64,000 bases of DNA from Bradyrhizobium paxllaeri (GTDB taxonomy: Bacteria > Pseudomonadota > Alphaproteobacteria > Rhizobiales > Xanthobacteraceae): contig NZ_CP042968.1 in NCBI RefSeq assembly GCF_001693515.2, forward strand, positions 2,418,001-2,482,000, given 5' to 3'. The notes beneath the pieces are model-generated. The model was not told where the DNA came from. It did not search any database and was given only the letters and a program-made list of their open reading frames with translations. Numbering within the stretch: the first letter of the stretch is position 1; the number at the start of each line of letters is the position of its first letter. Shown piece by piece: positions 53,007 to 62,151 of this stretch. Position numbers and translations under genes: made by a program.

Positions 53007-53050
53007 AGAAAAGGCCCCGCCGGCGACGGACGGGGCCTTTTCTGGTTTTT
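53007..53050 (+). terminator. Attenuator terminator before the ThrRS-like gene
   Basis: AGAAAAGGCCCCG (53007-53019) pairs perfectly with 53031-53043. The loop can fold further (CCG/CGG around GCGA), and T-runs follow. An alternative pairing CGGCGG (52957-52962) with CCGCCG (53017-53022) would break the stem and is the best antiterminator I can find. Confidence 0.82.
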
Positions 53051-53094
53051 GATGGTCCCCGTCCGCGCTTTTCCCATCACAAGGAACTTGAGCC

Positions 53095-54321
53095 ATGGAC
53101 GATCTCGACCACAGAAATCTCGGCGTACAACTCAAACTCTGGCACCTTCAAGAAGATGCGCCGGGCATGGTGTTCTGGCATCCGCGCGGCTATGCCGTCT
53201 ACCGGGTGCTGGAGGACTATCTCCGACGCAAGATGCGCCAAGCCGGCTATGCCGAGGTCCGGACGCCGCAGCTGCTGCCAAAGGAGTTCTGGGGCCGCAG
53301 CGGCCACTGGGACAAATTCCGCGAGCACATGTTCCGGGTCGACGACGGCGAGCTGGCGATGGCGCTGAAGCCGATGTCGTGCCCGTGCCATGTGCAGATC
53401 TTCAACAAGGGGCTGCGCTCGTGGCGGGAGCTTCCGATCCGCTATGCCGAGTTCGGCTCCTGTCACCGCAATGAGCCTTCCGGTTCGCTCCACGGCATCA
53501 TGCGGACGCGCGCCTTCGAGCAGGACGATGCGCATGTGTTCTGCCGGGAGGAGGACGTGGAGGGCGAAGTCGCGCGCTTCATTGCCCTGCTGGGCGAGGT
53601 CTACCGCGACCTCGGTTTTCCTGACTACGAGGTGGCGCTGGCGACGCGGCCGGCGGTGCGCGCCGGCGACGACGCGACGTGGGACTGGTCGGAGGCGAAG
53701 CTCGGCGATGCTGCGCGGCAATGCGGTCTCGTGCCTCAAATCAATCCCGGCGAAGGCGCGTTCTACGGACCGAAGCTGGAATTCGCGTTGCGCGACCGGC
53801 TGGGACGATCCTGGCAGTGCGGCACGGTGCAACTCGACGGCGTCCTGCCGCAGCGGCTCGAGGCGTCCTACATCGCTCCCGACGGCAGCCGCGCCAGGCC
53901 CTTGATGATCCATCACGCCATCTTCGGATCGCTCGGCCGCATGCTGGCGATCCTGCTCGAGCACCATGGCGGCGCGCTTCCGTTCTGGCTGTCACCGGAC
54001 CAGGTTGCGGTTGCGCCGATCTCGAAAGACCAGGCCGGATACGGCGCGGACGTTCTGGCAGCGTTCGAGGATGCCGGGATCAGAGCCGTTGCCTATGACG
54101 GCGCCGATACCCTTTCGCGACGCATCGTGGCGGCGCATGAAATGGCGGTGCCGGTGATGGCTATTGTCGGCGGGCGCGAGATGAGGGAAGGCCGGGTGAC
54201 CTTGCGCGAGCGCGACGGCTCGCAGGCCGCCGTTCCGCTGGCCGAGGCGGTGTCGCGCCTGCAGGCGAGAGCGCGGCCGGGCGCCCTTGTGGCTGAGCCG
54301 TCGCTGGTCAGTAACTCCTGA
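53095..54321 (+). CDS. Threonyl-tRNA synthetase lacking TGS and editing domains (second-type ThrRS)
   Basis: A 408-residue class II synthetase against about 640 for standard ThrRS. Missing are the N-terminal TGS and the editing (SAD) domain. The catalytic core is complete: motif 2 region EFGSCHRNEPSGSLHG, zinc ligands Cys96, His147 and His273 (in ALKPMSCPCH, DDAHVF and MIHHAIFGS), and motif 3 Arg in GSLGRML. The anticodon-binding domain is about 305-395 (VAVAPISKDQ, VGGREMREGRVTLR). It joins threonine to tRNA-Thr but cannot clear seryl-tRNA by itself. An attenuator precedes it. It may be an extra copy for stress or inhibitor resistance. Confidence 0.92.
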   Translation: MDDLDHRNLGVQLKLWHLQEDAPGMVFWHPRGYAVYRVLEDYLRRKMRQAGYAEVRTPQLLPKEFWGRSGHWDKFREHMFRVDDGELAMALKPMSCPCHVQIFNKGLRSWRELPIRYAEFGSCHRNEPSGSLHGIMRTRAFEQDDAHVFCREEDVEGEVARFIALLGEVYRDLGFPDYEVALATRPAVRAGDDATWDWSEAKLGDAARQCGLVPQINPGEGAFYGPKLEFALRDRLGRSWQCGTVQLDGVLPQRLEASYIAPDGSRARPLMIHHAIFGSLGRMLAILLEHHGGALPFWLSPDQVAVAPISKDQAGYGADVLAAFEDAGIRAVAYDGADTLSRRIVAAHEMAVPVMAIVGGREMREGRVTLRERDGSQAAVPLAEAVSRLQARARPGALVAEPSLVSNS

Positions 54322-54942
54322 TCAGCGCTTGGAGCGCGGCGCGGGGGCGGCGGGCGGCGGGGGCGCGGCCGATTCGGGTTGCTTGGCCGGTGGCGGCTCG
54401 GTCTCGATCGTGCAACGCGATGCCGCGAGCGAGGCCTGTGCCTGCGGCATCAGGCCGGGCTCCGGCGCCAGCGCCTTCAGCACGATCAGCCCGGTGACGG
54501 TCGGCGAGTCGATGATCAGCCGGTCGGCGGCGGTGACTTCCTCATCCTCCGGCAATTCGGAATGCTGCGCTTCCGTCATCAAATCGAGCTCGATCACCTT
54601 GCGGCCGGCGGAGCGGTCGTTGATGGCGTAATAGGCGACCTCGTTGCGCGTGTAGAACGACACCGAGGTATAGGCCTGGCTGACCGGTACCGTGAGTTTC
54701 AGCGGACCATCCTTGAGGTCGTAGCGGCAGATCGCCACCGCAAAGGCCGGGTCCATGAACGGCATCGGCGCGTTGTTGGGCTCGGCCAGCGGCAGCGCCG
54801 TGACGGCGTTCTCCTTGGTCATCGGCGTCAGCCGCGAATAGGCGTCCTGGGTGGCAATCCGCGGCAGCGCCAGCACGCTGACGAGATGCACCACGCCGCC
54901 CAGCAGCACGCCCGCAATGATGGTGAACATCAGCCGGATCAT
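54322..54942 (-). CDS. DUF1254-like membrane-anchored protein
   Basis: A 206-residue protein with one N-terminal membrane anchor (about 5-28) and a domain resembling DUF1254 (AICRYDLKDGPLKLTVPVSQAYTSVSFYTRNE); the C-terminal 35 residues are Pro/Ala-rich. It overlaps the DUF1214 gene by 4 bases, so the two halves of the usual DUF1254-DUF1214 pair are made from adjacent genes. Function of the pair is unknown. Its stop lies directly beside the ThrRS stop. Confidence 0.82.
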   Translation of the reverse strand: MIRLMFTIIAGVLLGGVVHLVSVLALPRIATQDAYSRLTPMTKENAVTALPLAEPNNAPMPFMDPAFAVAICRYDLKDGPLKLTVPVSQAYTSVSFYTRNEVAYYAINDRSAGRKVIELDLMTEAQHSELPEDEEVTAADRLIIDSPTVTGLIVLKALAPEPGLMPQAQASLAASRCTIETEPPPAKQPESAAPPPPAAPAPRSKR

Positions 54943-55517
54943 GGGCAGTTCACCGTGGATATCGAGGGCATCGGCGCGTCGCGCTGCGTCCGCGTCGCAA
55001 CGCCGACCGGCGTATCATACAGCCGCAGCATCAGCGCATAACGCTCGATGCCGCCGGTCGGCAGCCAGTTGCCGGCGCGCGAGCGTGCGGCGACCCGGAT
55101 CTCGAACCCGCCATCGGAGCCGCGGACGATTTCCTGGCTGGTGAAGCCGTAACGCTGCAGCGAATTGGCGACCAGGTGCCCCTTGCGGTCGAACAGCGTC
55201 AGCGTCCAGAACCGGGCCGCCGGCGTCACCCCGCTGACGACGACATCGCAGCGCCCGTCGAGCGGCTTCTTGTTGTCATCGGTGGTGGCCGTAAAGGCGA
55301 TGCCGTCGCCGGTGCCGACAGGCAATTCGCCGCTGCGGGCAATCGAGGCGCGCGAATAGGGGTCGATGTCGGAACTGCCGCTCTTGGGCCGCGCGGTCCA
55401 GGCGCCGATCGTGAGCGTGCCGAGATCGGTGCCGCGCGTCGCCGTCATATAGGTCGAGCCGAGGCCGACGGCCGTGGCAAGCGCCAACGCCAGCAAGGTG
55501 ATGAAGATCAGCCGCAC
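54939..55517 (-). CDS. DUF1214 domain protein
   Basis: A 192-residue exported protein with a signal or anchor (MRLIFITLLALALATAVGLG) and a DUF1214 domain (RASIARSGELPVGTGDGIAF, RFWTLTLFDRKGHLVANSLQRYGFTS, NWLPTGGIERYALMLRLYD). This fold resembles the C-terminal half of proteins of the DUF1254/DUF1214 group. Upstream of and overlapping the DUF1254-like gene on the minus strand. Likely in the periplasm; role unknown. Confidence 0.85.
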   Translation of the reverse strand: MRLIFITLLALALATAVGLGSTYMTATRGTDLGTLTIGAWTARPKSGSSDIDPYSRASIARSGELPVGTGDGIAFTATTDDNKKPLDGRCDVVVSGVTPAARFWTLTLFDRKGHLVANSLQRYGFTSQEIVRGSDGGFEIRVAARSRAGNWLPTGGIERYALMLRLYDTPVGVATRTQRDAPMPSISTVNCP

Positions 55518-55558
55518 GGGCCAGTGCTCCGAAATCTCACGGCATCAGATTCCGCTTG

Positions 55559-55664
55559 AACCGGCTTCATCCGAAAGGCGAAGCGCATCTTTTTGCTTGG
55601 GCATGCCGGCACAGGCGCTTCGCACCTGTTCCGAGGAAAGCCGGTTAAGATTCTGCCGGATCAT
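55559..55664. repeat. Nested inverted-repeat element, GGATCATGC end
   Basis: Arms AACCGGCTT/AAGCCGGTT (55559-55567/55638-55646) enclose GCGAAGCGC/GCGCTTCGC (55578-55586/55615-55623). The element closes with GGATCATGC, as in the elements at 3974 and 48601. It lies in the gap between the DUF1214 gene and the penicillin-binding protein gene. Confidence 0.6.
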
Positions 55665-55669
55665 GCTTA

Positions 55670-57955
55670 TTAATTCTTCCGCTGCGCCGGTGCAGGCTGG
55701 TCGCCGGCGGCTGCGATATAATTCTCCGGAAACGCCAGCGCACCGGAATTGATCGGCTTGGCGGGCTGCTTCTGGTCGTTGGAGGAGGTCTTGCCCGCGG
55801 CCTTGCCGGCCTCGTCGAGCAGCTTTTCGACACGCACCAGAATATCGGCGCCGCGCTTGGTCAATACCGGCGGCGGCCCCGGCTTGGTATCCAGCACCCG
55901 TGCCGCGCCGTTGGCCGCGGCGCTGGCGGACTGGGCGGGCTGCGGCAGCTTCGGGCCCATGCCGATGCCGGGGATTTCCTTCACCTCGACGCCCTGATGC
56001 GCGACGACCATGATGTCGTGCCAGGTTTGCGCCGGCAGTGAACCGCCGGTCATGCGGTTGGTCGGCGAATAGTCGTCATTGCCGTACCAGACCGCGCAGG
56101 TGAAGTTGCCGGTGTAGCCGACGAACCAGGCGTCACGGTAGGCGTTGGTGGTGCCGGTCTTGCCCGCGGTCGGAATGCCGTCGATCGCGGCGCGGCGGGC
56201 GGTGCCTTCGCTGACGACATGGCTCATCATCTCCGCCATGTCGGAGGCGACGGAGGCCGGGATGGCCTGCGTTGGCTTCTTGCCGTCGCGGTCGAAGCGC
56301 CAGACCAGGTCGCCGGTACCGGTGCGCACTTCCAGCACCGCGTGAGGTTTGGCCGCCTTGCCCCTGTTCGGGAAGGTCGCATAGGCGACCGCGTGTTCGA
56401 GCACGGTGACTTCGTCCGAGCCGATCGGCATCGACGGCGTATCCGGCAGCGGTGCGGTGAGGCCAAACTTTCTCGCCACTTCGGTGATCTTGGCACGGCC
56501 GGCTTTGGCTGGGTTGGGCGTCTTGCCGCCGAGCGCAATCGAGAGCTTTACCGGCACGACGTTGATCGAGCGAGTGATTGCCTGGGTCAGCGTCACCGAG
56601 CCGGAATAGTTGTGGCCATAATTCTGAGGGCACCAGTTGCCGATGCAGACTGGCCCGTCGACCACTTTCGAGTTCGGAGTGTAACCGTTCATCAGAGCGG
56701 TGGCATAGACATAGGGCTTGAACGACGAACCGGGCTGCCGGTAGGCGTCGGTCGCGCGGTTGAACTGGCTTGCGCCGTAGTCGCGGCCGCCAACCATGGC
56801 ACGCACGCCGCCGTCGAGATCGGCGACCACGACGGAAGCCTGGGTCGCGTGGTAGTCGCGGCCGAACTGGCGGAGCTGGTTTTCGACCGTTTCCTCGGCG
56901 GCGCGTTGCACGGTCATGTCGATCGCGGCGCGGACCACGAATACGCGCTCGGTGTAGGATTTCGGGAAGGTGTCGACCAGCTTGCGCATCTCGTCGAAGG
57001 CGTAGTCGAGATAATAGTTCGGCGAATTCTCGTCGCGCCGGTCGACGGCGACGGCCGGATTGCGCCGGGCGCCGAACACCTGGCCCTCGGTCATGAAGCC
57101 GGCATCGACGAGGTTGTCGAGCACGACGTTGGCGCGGGCGCGGGCGGCGGGCAGGTTGATGTGCGGGGCGTATTTGGTCGGCGCCTTGAACAGGCCGGCG
57201 AGCATGGCCGATTCCGCCAGAGTGACATCGCGCGCTGACTTGTTGAAGTAGAAATGGGCCGCGCCGTCGACGCCGAAGGTGCCGCCGCCCATATAGGCGC
57301 GGTCGAGATACAGTTTCAGGATCTCGTTCTTGGTCAGCCGTGTCTCCAGCCAGATCGCCAGGAACGCTTCCTTCACCTTGCGTTCGATGGTGCGCTCGTT
57401 GCTGAGGAACAGGTTCTTCGCCAATTGCTGCGTGATCGACGAACCGCCCTGGCGCACGCCGCCGGCCTGCGCGTTGGTGACGAGCGCGCGCGCGGTGCCG
57501 GGGATGTCGATGCCGAAATGGTCGTAGAAGCGGCGGTCTTCGGTGGCGAGCGTCGCCTTGATCAGATTGTCCGGAAAATCTTCCAGCGGGATCGAGTCGT
57601 TGTGCTTGATGCCGCGGCTGCCGATCGGGTTGCCGTAACGGTCGAGAAACGACACCGCGAGATCGGATTTCTTCAGCCAGTCGTCATCGGAGGTTTCGCG
57701 AAACGCCGGGATCGCCAGCGCCAGCATCAGGATCAGCCCGCCGAGGCCGATGGTGGCGGCCTCCGAAAACGGCTCGATGAAGACCCAGCGCTTCCAGCGG
57801 CCGACATAGAAGCGGTCCATGAAGGTGGAGTAGCGCTCGTAGAGCTCGCGCAGGCCCTTGCCCGACGAGAACAGCGTCGAGTCGATACGCGCGTCCAGAT
57901 CCAGAAAGAAGTTCCGGATCTTCTGCTTCACATCAGGAGGTAGGATCTGGCGCAC
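55670..57955 (-). CDS. Class A penicillin-binding protein (PBP1A-type)
   Basis: A 761-residue bifunctional cell-wall enzyme. One membrane anchor (about 66-86) is followed by a GT51 glycosyltransferase domain with catalytic Glu139 in ATEDRRFYDH, and GGSSITQQLAKN. The transpeptidase domain has SxxK as S410-S-F-K413 in PGSSFKPY and KTGTTNAY later. It polymerises glycan strands and cross-links stems. The GTG start at 57955 gives a cytoplasmic N-terminus of about 60 residues, longer than usual. The C-terminus is a Lys/Pro-rich tail. Penicillin target. Confidence 0.95.
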   Translation of the reverse strand: MRQILPPDVKQKIRNFFLDLDARIDSTLFSSGKGLRELYERYSTFMDRFYVGRWKRWVFIEPFSEAATIGLGGLILMLALAIPAFRETSDDDWLKKSDLAVSFLDRYGNPIGSRGIKHNDSIPLEDFPDNLIKATLATEDRRFYDHFGIDIPGTARALVTNAQAGGVRQGGSSITQQLAKNLFLSNERTIERKVKEAFLAIWLETRLTKNEILKLYLDRAYMGGGTFGVDGAAHFYFNKSARDVTLAESAMLAGLFKAPTKYAPHINLPAARARANVVLDNLVDAGFMTEGQVFGARRNPAVAVDRRDENSPNYYLDYAFDEMRKLVDTFPKSYTERVFVVRAAIDMTVQRAAEETVENQLRQFGRDYHATQASVVVADLDGGVRAMVGGRDYGASQFNRATDAYRQPGSSFKPYVYATALMNGYTPNSKVVDGPVCIGNWCPQNYGHNYSGSVTLTQAITRSINVVPVKLSIALGGKTPNPAKAGRAKITEVARKFGLTAPLPDTPSMPIGSDEVTVLEHAVAYATFPNRGKAAKPHAVLEVRTGTGDLVWRFDRDGKKPTQAIPASVASDMAEMMSHVVSEGTARRAAIDGIPTAGKTGTTNAYRDAWFVGYTGNFTCAVWYGNDDYSPTNRMTGGSLPAQTWHDIMVVAHQGVEVKEIPGIGMGPKLPQPAQSASAAANGAARVLDTKPGPPPVLTKRGADILVRVEKLLDEAGKAAGKTSSNDQKQPAKPINSGALAFPENYIAAAGDQPAPAQRKN

Positions 57956-58252
57956 CGGGACCCTTGGTCTGTTCTAGGCGCTCTCGCACCCGCCCGGGCG
58001 CTGTCGAGACGTCTTGCTTTCATGTTGCGGCAAACCCAAGGCGCTTTTACGGCTCGCTCTCGCGACCCTGGGGGACTCATATTTGTTCTATCCGAGCAGG
58101 GGCCATAAACCAATGCTGCCGCTCACCATTTTGGTGGTCAGGCCTAACGCCGTTCCAGCTTTTTTGCCCTTGTTGCCGGCCCGCTTGCGCGCCGGTCTCC
58201 GGACCCACTAGATGTGCCACAGCCGACACCAACCCGGAAACCTATCGACTTC

Positions 58253-58768
58253 ATGACCGCGCCGCCCAAGCGACCCTCGGCCCAAGAGGGATTCTTCTGG
58301 AAAACCAAGACGTTGGAGGAGATGTCCAACGCCGAATGGGAAAGCCTGTGCGACGGCTGCGCGCGCTGCTGCCTGGAGAAGCTCGAGGACGAGGACACCG
58401 GGAAAATCTACTTCACCCATGTTTCCTGCAAACTGCTCGATTCCGGCCTGTGCGCCTGCAAGGACTACCCGAACCGTTCCGACAAGGTTCCGGATTGCGT
58501 CCGCCTGACACCCGAGAACGTCCGCACCCTGAACTGGCTGCCGCCGAGCTGCGGCTACAAGCTGGTCGCCGAGGGCCGCGACCTTTACTGGTGGCACCCG
58601 CTGATTTCGGGTGATCCCAATACCGTGCATGAAGCCGGCGTTTCCGTGCGCGGGAGGGTGCAGGGCACCGAGAACGAGATCCCCGACGAGGAGCTCGAGG
58701 ATCACATCGTGCAATGGCCGGCACTGTTGCCGAAGCGGGCGCGGCTGAAGAAGCGGCCGAAAGCCTGA
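58253..58768 (+). CDS. YcgN/UPF0260-family cysteine cluster protein
   Basis: A 171-residue protein with several clustered cysteines ([41 protein letters not shown]), the YcgN/UPF0260 signature, which may bind a metal or iron-sulfur cluster. Function unknown in all members I know. I chose ATG 58253 ([10 protein letters not shown]); a GTG at 58214 in frame is the alternative. It is divergent from the PBP gene (297-base gap, no clear feature) and upstream of the MFS gene. Confidence 0.88.
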   Translation: MTAPPKRPSAQEGFFWKTKTLEEMSNAEWESLCDGCARCCLEKLEDEDTGKIYFTHVSCKLLDSGLCACKDYPNRSDKVPDCVRLTPENVRTLNWLPPSCGYKLVAEGRDLYWWHPLISGDPNTVHEAGVSVRGRVQGTENEIPDEELEDHIVQWPALLPKRARLKKRPKA

Positions 58769-58930
58769 GAGTAAATCCCTGAACCTTTCACGGAAACGCG
58801 ATGGTCCCTGCGCGGGATGCTCCCATGCGCGCACATGTCTGCCGCGAGGGAAGTTTGCCCTCTAAGGTGCCTCGCATATGGCGATTCCATCCCGGCGGGC
58901 TTGGCCGCGCAGAAGAATATTACGTCCGAC

Positions 58931-60505
58931 ATGAACCAGCACCAGCGGCTGGGCCGCGAGCCCGCCGACCAGACGACATTGCCTGATGATATTGGCCGCG
59001 AGCTTTCGCACATCACGACCGAGGTCATGGATGTCAGCGATGCGCCGCCGATCGTGCCGCCCGCGCCGCTGAGCCAGGACGAGGTCCGCACCATCCTGAT
59101 GAGCCTGTTGCTGACGATGTTCCTGGCCGCCCTGGACCAGACCATCGTGGCGACGGCGCTGCCGACCATCGGCCGCCAGTTCAACGACGTCAGCAACCTG
59201 TCCTGGGTGATCACGGCCTATCTTTTGGCCTCGACCGCGGTAGCCCCCGTGTTCGGCACGCTGAGCGACATCTATGGTCGCCGCGTCATGATCACGGTTT
59301 CGCTTGTCTTGTTCACCGCCGGCTCGATCCTCTGCGCGGTGGCGCCGAACATGGCGGTCTTGATCGTCGCGCGCGGCCTGCAGGGGCTCGGCGGCGGCGG
59401 CATCATGCCGGTCGTGCAGACCGTGATTTCCGACGTGGTCTCACCGCGCGAGCGCGGCAAATACCAGGCCTATTTCAGCGGCGTCTGGATGACGGCGGGG
59501 CTGTTGGGCCCTGTGCTCGGCGGCGTGTTCGCCGAGCATCTGCACTGGTCGATGATCTTCTGGATCAACGTGCCGCTCGCGGTTGGCGCGCTGTTCCTGC
59601 TGCTGCCCAAGATGGGCAAGATCCCGGTGTACCACCGCCGCCGCAAGGTCGACTGGCTCGGCGGACTGCTGCTGATGGCCGCCGCCGTCGTGGTCATGCT
59701 GGTGCTGACCTGGGGCGGCAACCGTTACGCCTGGCTGTCGCCTGCGATCATGGCGATGATCGGTGCATCGGTCGCACTGGCGTTCGCCTTTGTCTGGCAT
59801 GCGCGCAACGCCGAGGAGCCGTTCCTGCCGCTGTCGCTGCTGGGCGGAACGGTGGTGCCTTATGCCATCGTGGCCGGCGCCTGCGCGCTGGGCGCCATCA
59901 CCGGGCTGACCGTGCATCTGCCGCTATATTACGAGGTGGTCTACCATCTCACGGCCAGCGAGGCGGGACTGGCGCTGATCCCGCTCGCCGCGATCTCCAC
60001 CTGTGGCGCGGCGATCGCCGGACGGACCATGGCGCGCGCCAGGCACTACAAGCGGGTCGCCATCGCCGGAACGTTGGTGTCGACCACCTTCGGCGTCGTG
60101 CTGACCGTGACGACGCTGCCGCTGTGGGGCTTGCTGATCGTCCTGTCGCTGTTCGCGCTCGGGCTCGGCACGACTTTCCCGGTCAGCGTGGTCTCGCTGC
60201 AGAACTCGGTGGCACGCCCGCAAATCGGCACCGTCACCGGTGCGATGAATTTTTTCCGTGCGCTGATGTCGTCGTTCGCGGTCGCTGCCTTTAGCGCGAT
60301 CCTGTTGATGTCGCTGGGTGCGGGCATCTCGATCGGCGAGCATCGCGGACCGGCGAATGCGATTCCCGTCGCCGACATGATCACCGCGTTCCGCTATGTC
60401 TTCGGTGCCGCCACCGCGCTGCTCGCGTGTGCCGCGGTTTGCATCCTCGCGATGGAGGAACGGCCGCTGGCCGGCCCCTCGACGCCGGCGGAGATGGCGG
60501 AGTAG
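58931..60505 (+). CDS. MFS drug exporter of the DHA2 (EmrB/QacA) family
   Basis: A 524-residue transporter with 14 predicted helices. Helix 1 has the motif LDQTIVATALPTIG, loop 2-3 GTLSDIYGRRVMI (motif A) and motif C GPVLGG near residue 190. A charged N-terminal tail of about 50 residues precedes the first helix. It should export drugs or toxic compounds by proton antiport. ATG 58931 (MNQHQRLG) begins the tail; the frame upstream is open without homology-like sequence. It converges on the cyclase gene with a 10-base gap. Confidence 0.92.
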   Translation: MNQHQRLGREPADQTTLPDDIGRELSHITTEVMDVSDAPPIVPPAPLSQDEVRTILMSLLLTMFLAALDQTIVATALPTIGRQFNDVSNLSWVITAYLLASTAVAPVFGTLSDIYGRRVMITVSLVLFTAGSILCAVAPNMAVLIVARGLQGLGGGGIMPVVQTVISDVVSPRERGKYQAYFSGVWMTAGLLGPVLGGVFAEHLHWSMIFWINVPLAVGALFLLLPKMGKIPVYHRRRKVDWLGGLLLMAAAVVVMLVLTWGGNRYAWLSPAIMAMIGASVALAFAFVWHARNAEEPFLPLSLLGGTVVPYAIVAGACALGAITGLTVHLPLYYEVVYHLTASEAGLALIPLAAISTCGAAIAGRTMARARHYKRVAIAGTLVSTTFGVVLTVTTLPLWGLLIVLSLFALGLGTTFPVSVVSLQNSVARPQIGTVTGAMNFFRALMSSFAVAAFSAILLMSLGAGISIGEHRGPANAIPVADMITAFRYVFGAATALLACAAVCILAMEERPLAGPSTPAEMAE

Positions 60506-60515
60506 GGTTGCCCAG

Positions 60516-61763
60516 CTATTCAAGCTGCATACGGACACCCTTCGCGCCGTTGAGCAGCCGCTTCAGGTGAAAGTTGGCCAGAGGATCTTCGGCATGCGCG
60601 CCGACAAGAGCCGCGAAGGCCGGCATTGCATTGCCATCACCGGCCTCAAGCTTGGCGAAAGCTTCGCCGTACTGCGATGTCGCCGGCGCACCAAAACTCG
60701 CCGCCGATAACGGCTCGTAGGCGCGCAACGGCTCGCTGCGCCCACGCAGCACGAGATCGCCGACCGGTCGTCCCGTGAAATTCTCCGCCGCGTTTGCAAT
60801 TGTCGCGCTGACGCAGATCCGGGTGCCGAGCGCCTTGTTCGCCGCTTCAAGCCTCGCCGCCGTGTTGATGGCGTCGCCATAAGCAGTGTAGTCAAAGAAG
60901 CGGCCGCCTCCGAAATTGCCGACCAGCGCAGGACCGGCGTGAACGCCGATGCGGGTGGCGCCGAAATTCACGCCTCTCGCCCTCCATCGTTCGCGAAACG
61001 CCTCCGCCCATGCGTCGAGTTCCGCCGCGCAGGCGACTGCGCGCGTCGCATAATCGGGCTGGTCGCTGGGTGCATTGAACAGTACCTCGATCGCATCGCC
61101 GATCACCTTTGCCACGGTCCCCTCATGCGCGAAGACGACGTCGGTCATTCCGGCCACGTATTCGTTGAGCAGTTCGCCAAGGAGTTCGGGCGCGGCAGTC
61201 TCCACGAGCGAGGTGAAGCCGGTAATGTCGGTGAAGATGACCGCAACCTCGCGCCAGGTCACCTCCGTGCTGTCGCCGACGCTCGACGCAAGCCGCTTGG
61301 CGAGCTCGGGAGAGAAATAGCGGGAGAGCGAGGCATGGGCGCGCTCGGCTTCCGCCTGACGGCGACGTGTCTCGCGCAGCATCTCGATATGCCGCAGGGT
61401 CTTTTCGATCGTCGCTTCGAGATCGACGAAATCGATCGGCTTGGTCACGAAGTCGAATGCACCGCGATTCATCGCAGTGCGGATGTTGCTCATGTCGCCG
61501 TAAGCCGACACGATAATAGTCGATTTCTTGTCCTCGAATTCCTGCAGTTTGGCGAGCAGCGACAAGCCGTCCATTCGCGGCATGTTGATGTCGGAAACCA
61601 CCAGGTCGACGTGCGGATGCGCTTCGAGCGACTGCAACGCCTCGAGCCCGTCACGCGCAAACATGAAGCTGACCAGACCCTCGCGAACCTGCCGCCGGAA
61701 TTTCTGAAGGATCAGCGCTTCCAGATCCGGCTCGTCATCGACCACAAGGATGGTTGCAGTCAT
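60516..61763 (-). CDS. Response regulator fused to a class III adenylate/guanylate cyclase
   Basis: A 415-residue signalling protein. The receiver domain (1-125) has the phospho-acceptor Asp58 in [12 protein letters not shown] and the conserved Lys in VTKPID. A linker with coiled-coil features leads to the cyclase domain (about 165-345) with metal ligands Asp179 (IFTDITGF) and Asp223 (VIGDAIEV), Lys219, Asp297 and Arg304 (GDAINTAAR). The Lys and Asp pattern fits ATP as substrate. The kinase upstream may control cAMP output by phosphorylation. Its ATG overlaps the preceding receiver gene's stop (ATGA). Confidence 0.93.
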   Translation of the reverse strand: MTATILVVDDEPDLEALILQKFRRQVREGLVSFMFARDGLEALQSLEAHPHVDLVVSDINMPRMDGLSLLAKLQEFEDKKSTIIVSAYGDMSNIRTAMNRGAFDFVTKPIDFVDLEATIEKTLRHIEMLRETRRRQAEAERAHASLSRYFSPELAKRLASSVGDSTEVTWREVAVIFTDITGFTSLVETAAPELLGELLNEYVAGMTDVVFAHEGTVAKVIGDAIEVLFNAPSDQPDYATRAVACAAELDAWAEAFRERWRARGVNFGATRIGVHAGPALVGNFGGGRFFDYTAYGDAINTAARLEAANKALGTRICVSATIANAAENFTGRPVGDLVLRGRSEPLRAYEPLSAASFGAPATSQYGEAFAKLEAGDGNAMPAFAALVGAHAEDPLANFHLKRLLNGAKGVRMQLE

Positions 61764-62149
61764 GCGGCTTGCTCGAGCCTGGCATCGATCTCCTGGCGCA
61801 GCGTTGCGAAGTCGATCGGTTTGGTCAGAAGGTCGGTTGCGCCGTTCTCGAGCGCCTTGCGCTTGGTGTCGGCATCGCCATAGGCCGTGATCATGATGAC
61901 CGGCACCTCGGGCCGCATTTCCTTGACCTTCGGCAGCATTTCCAGCCCTGTCATGCCGGGCATGTTGATGTCGGACAGGATCAGGATCAGTGAATGCTCG
62001 GTGGGCGAGCCGACGCGCGCCAGCGCGTCCGACGCGGAACGGGCGAAGTCCATGACGAAACGCTGCGCGCGCAGGTCGCGGCGGAATTGCTGGCGGAACA
62101 ACGCTTCCACGTCGGGCTCGTCATCGACAACCAGGACCAGAACACTCAC
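61760..62149 (-). CDS. Single-domain response regulator
   Basis: A 129-residue CheY-like receiver: DD at 9-10, phospho-acceptor Asp60 in [13 protein letters not shown], Thr/Ser and Lys in [11 protein letters not shown] and LLTKPIDF. No output domain, so it signals by binding or acts as a phosphate sink. It resembles the receiver of the cyclase gene, so a duplication is likely. The GTG start at 62149 is 2 bases after the kinase stop; its stop overlaps the cyclase start. Confidence 0.93.
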   Translation of the reverse strand: MSVLVLVVDDEPDVEALFRQQFRRDLRAQRFVMDFARSASDALARVGSPTEHSLILILSDINMPGMTGLEMLPKVKEMRPEVPVIMITAYGDADTKRKALENGATDLLTKPIDFATLRQEIDARLEQAA

Positions 62150-62151
62150 GG

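Noticed and set aside
53095..54321. ThrRS-like gene as a truncated pseudogene
   Set aside because: The catalytic, zinc and anticodon parts are intact and in frame, and an elaborate regulatory leader precedes it.
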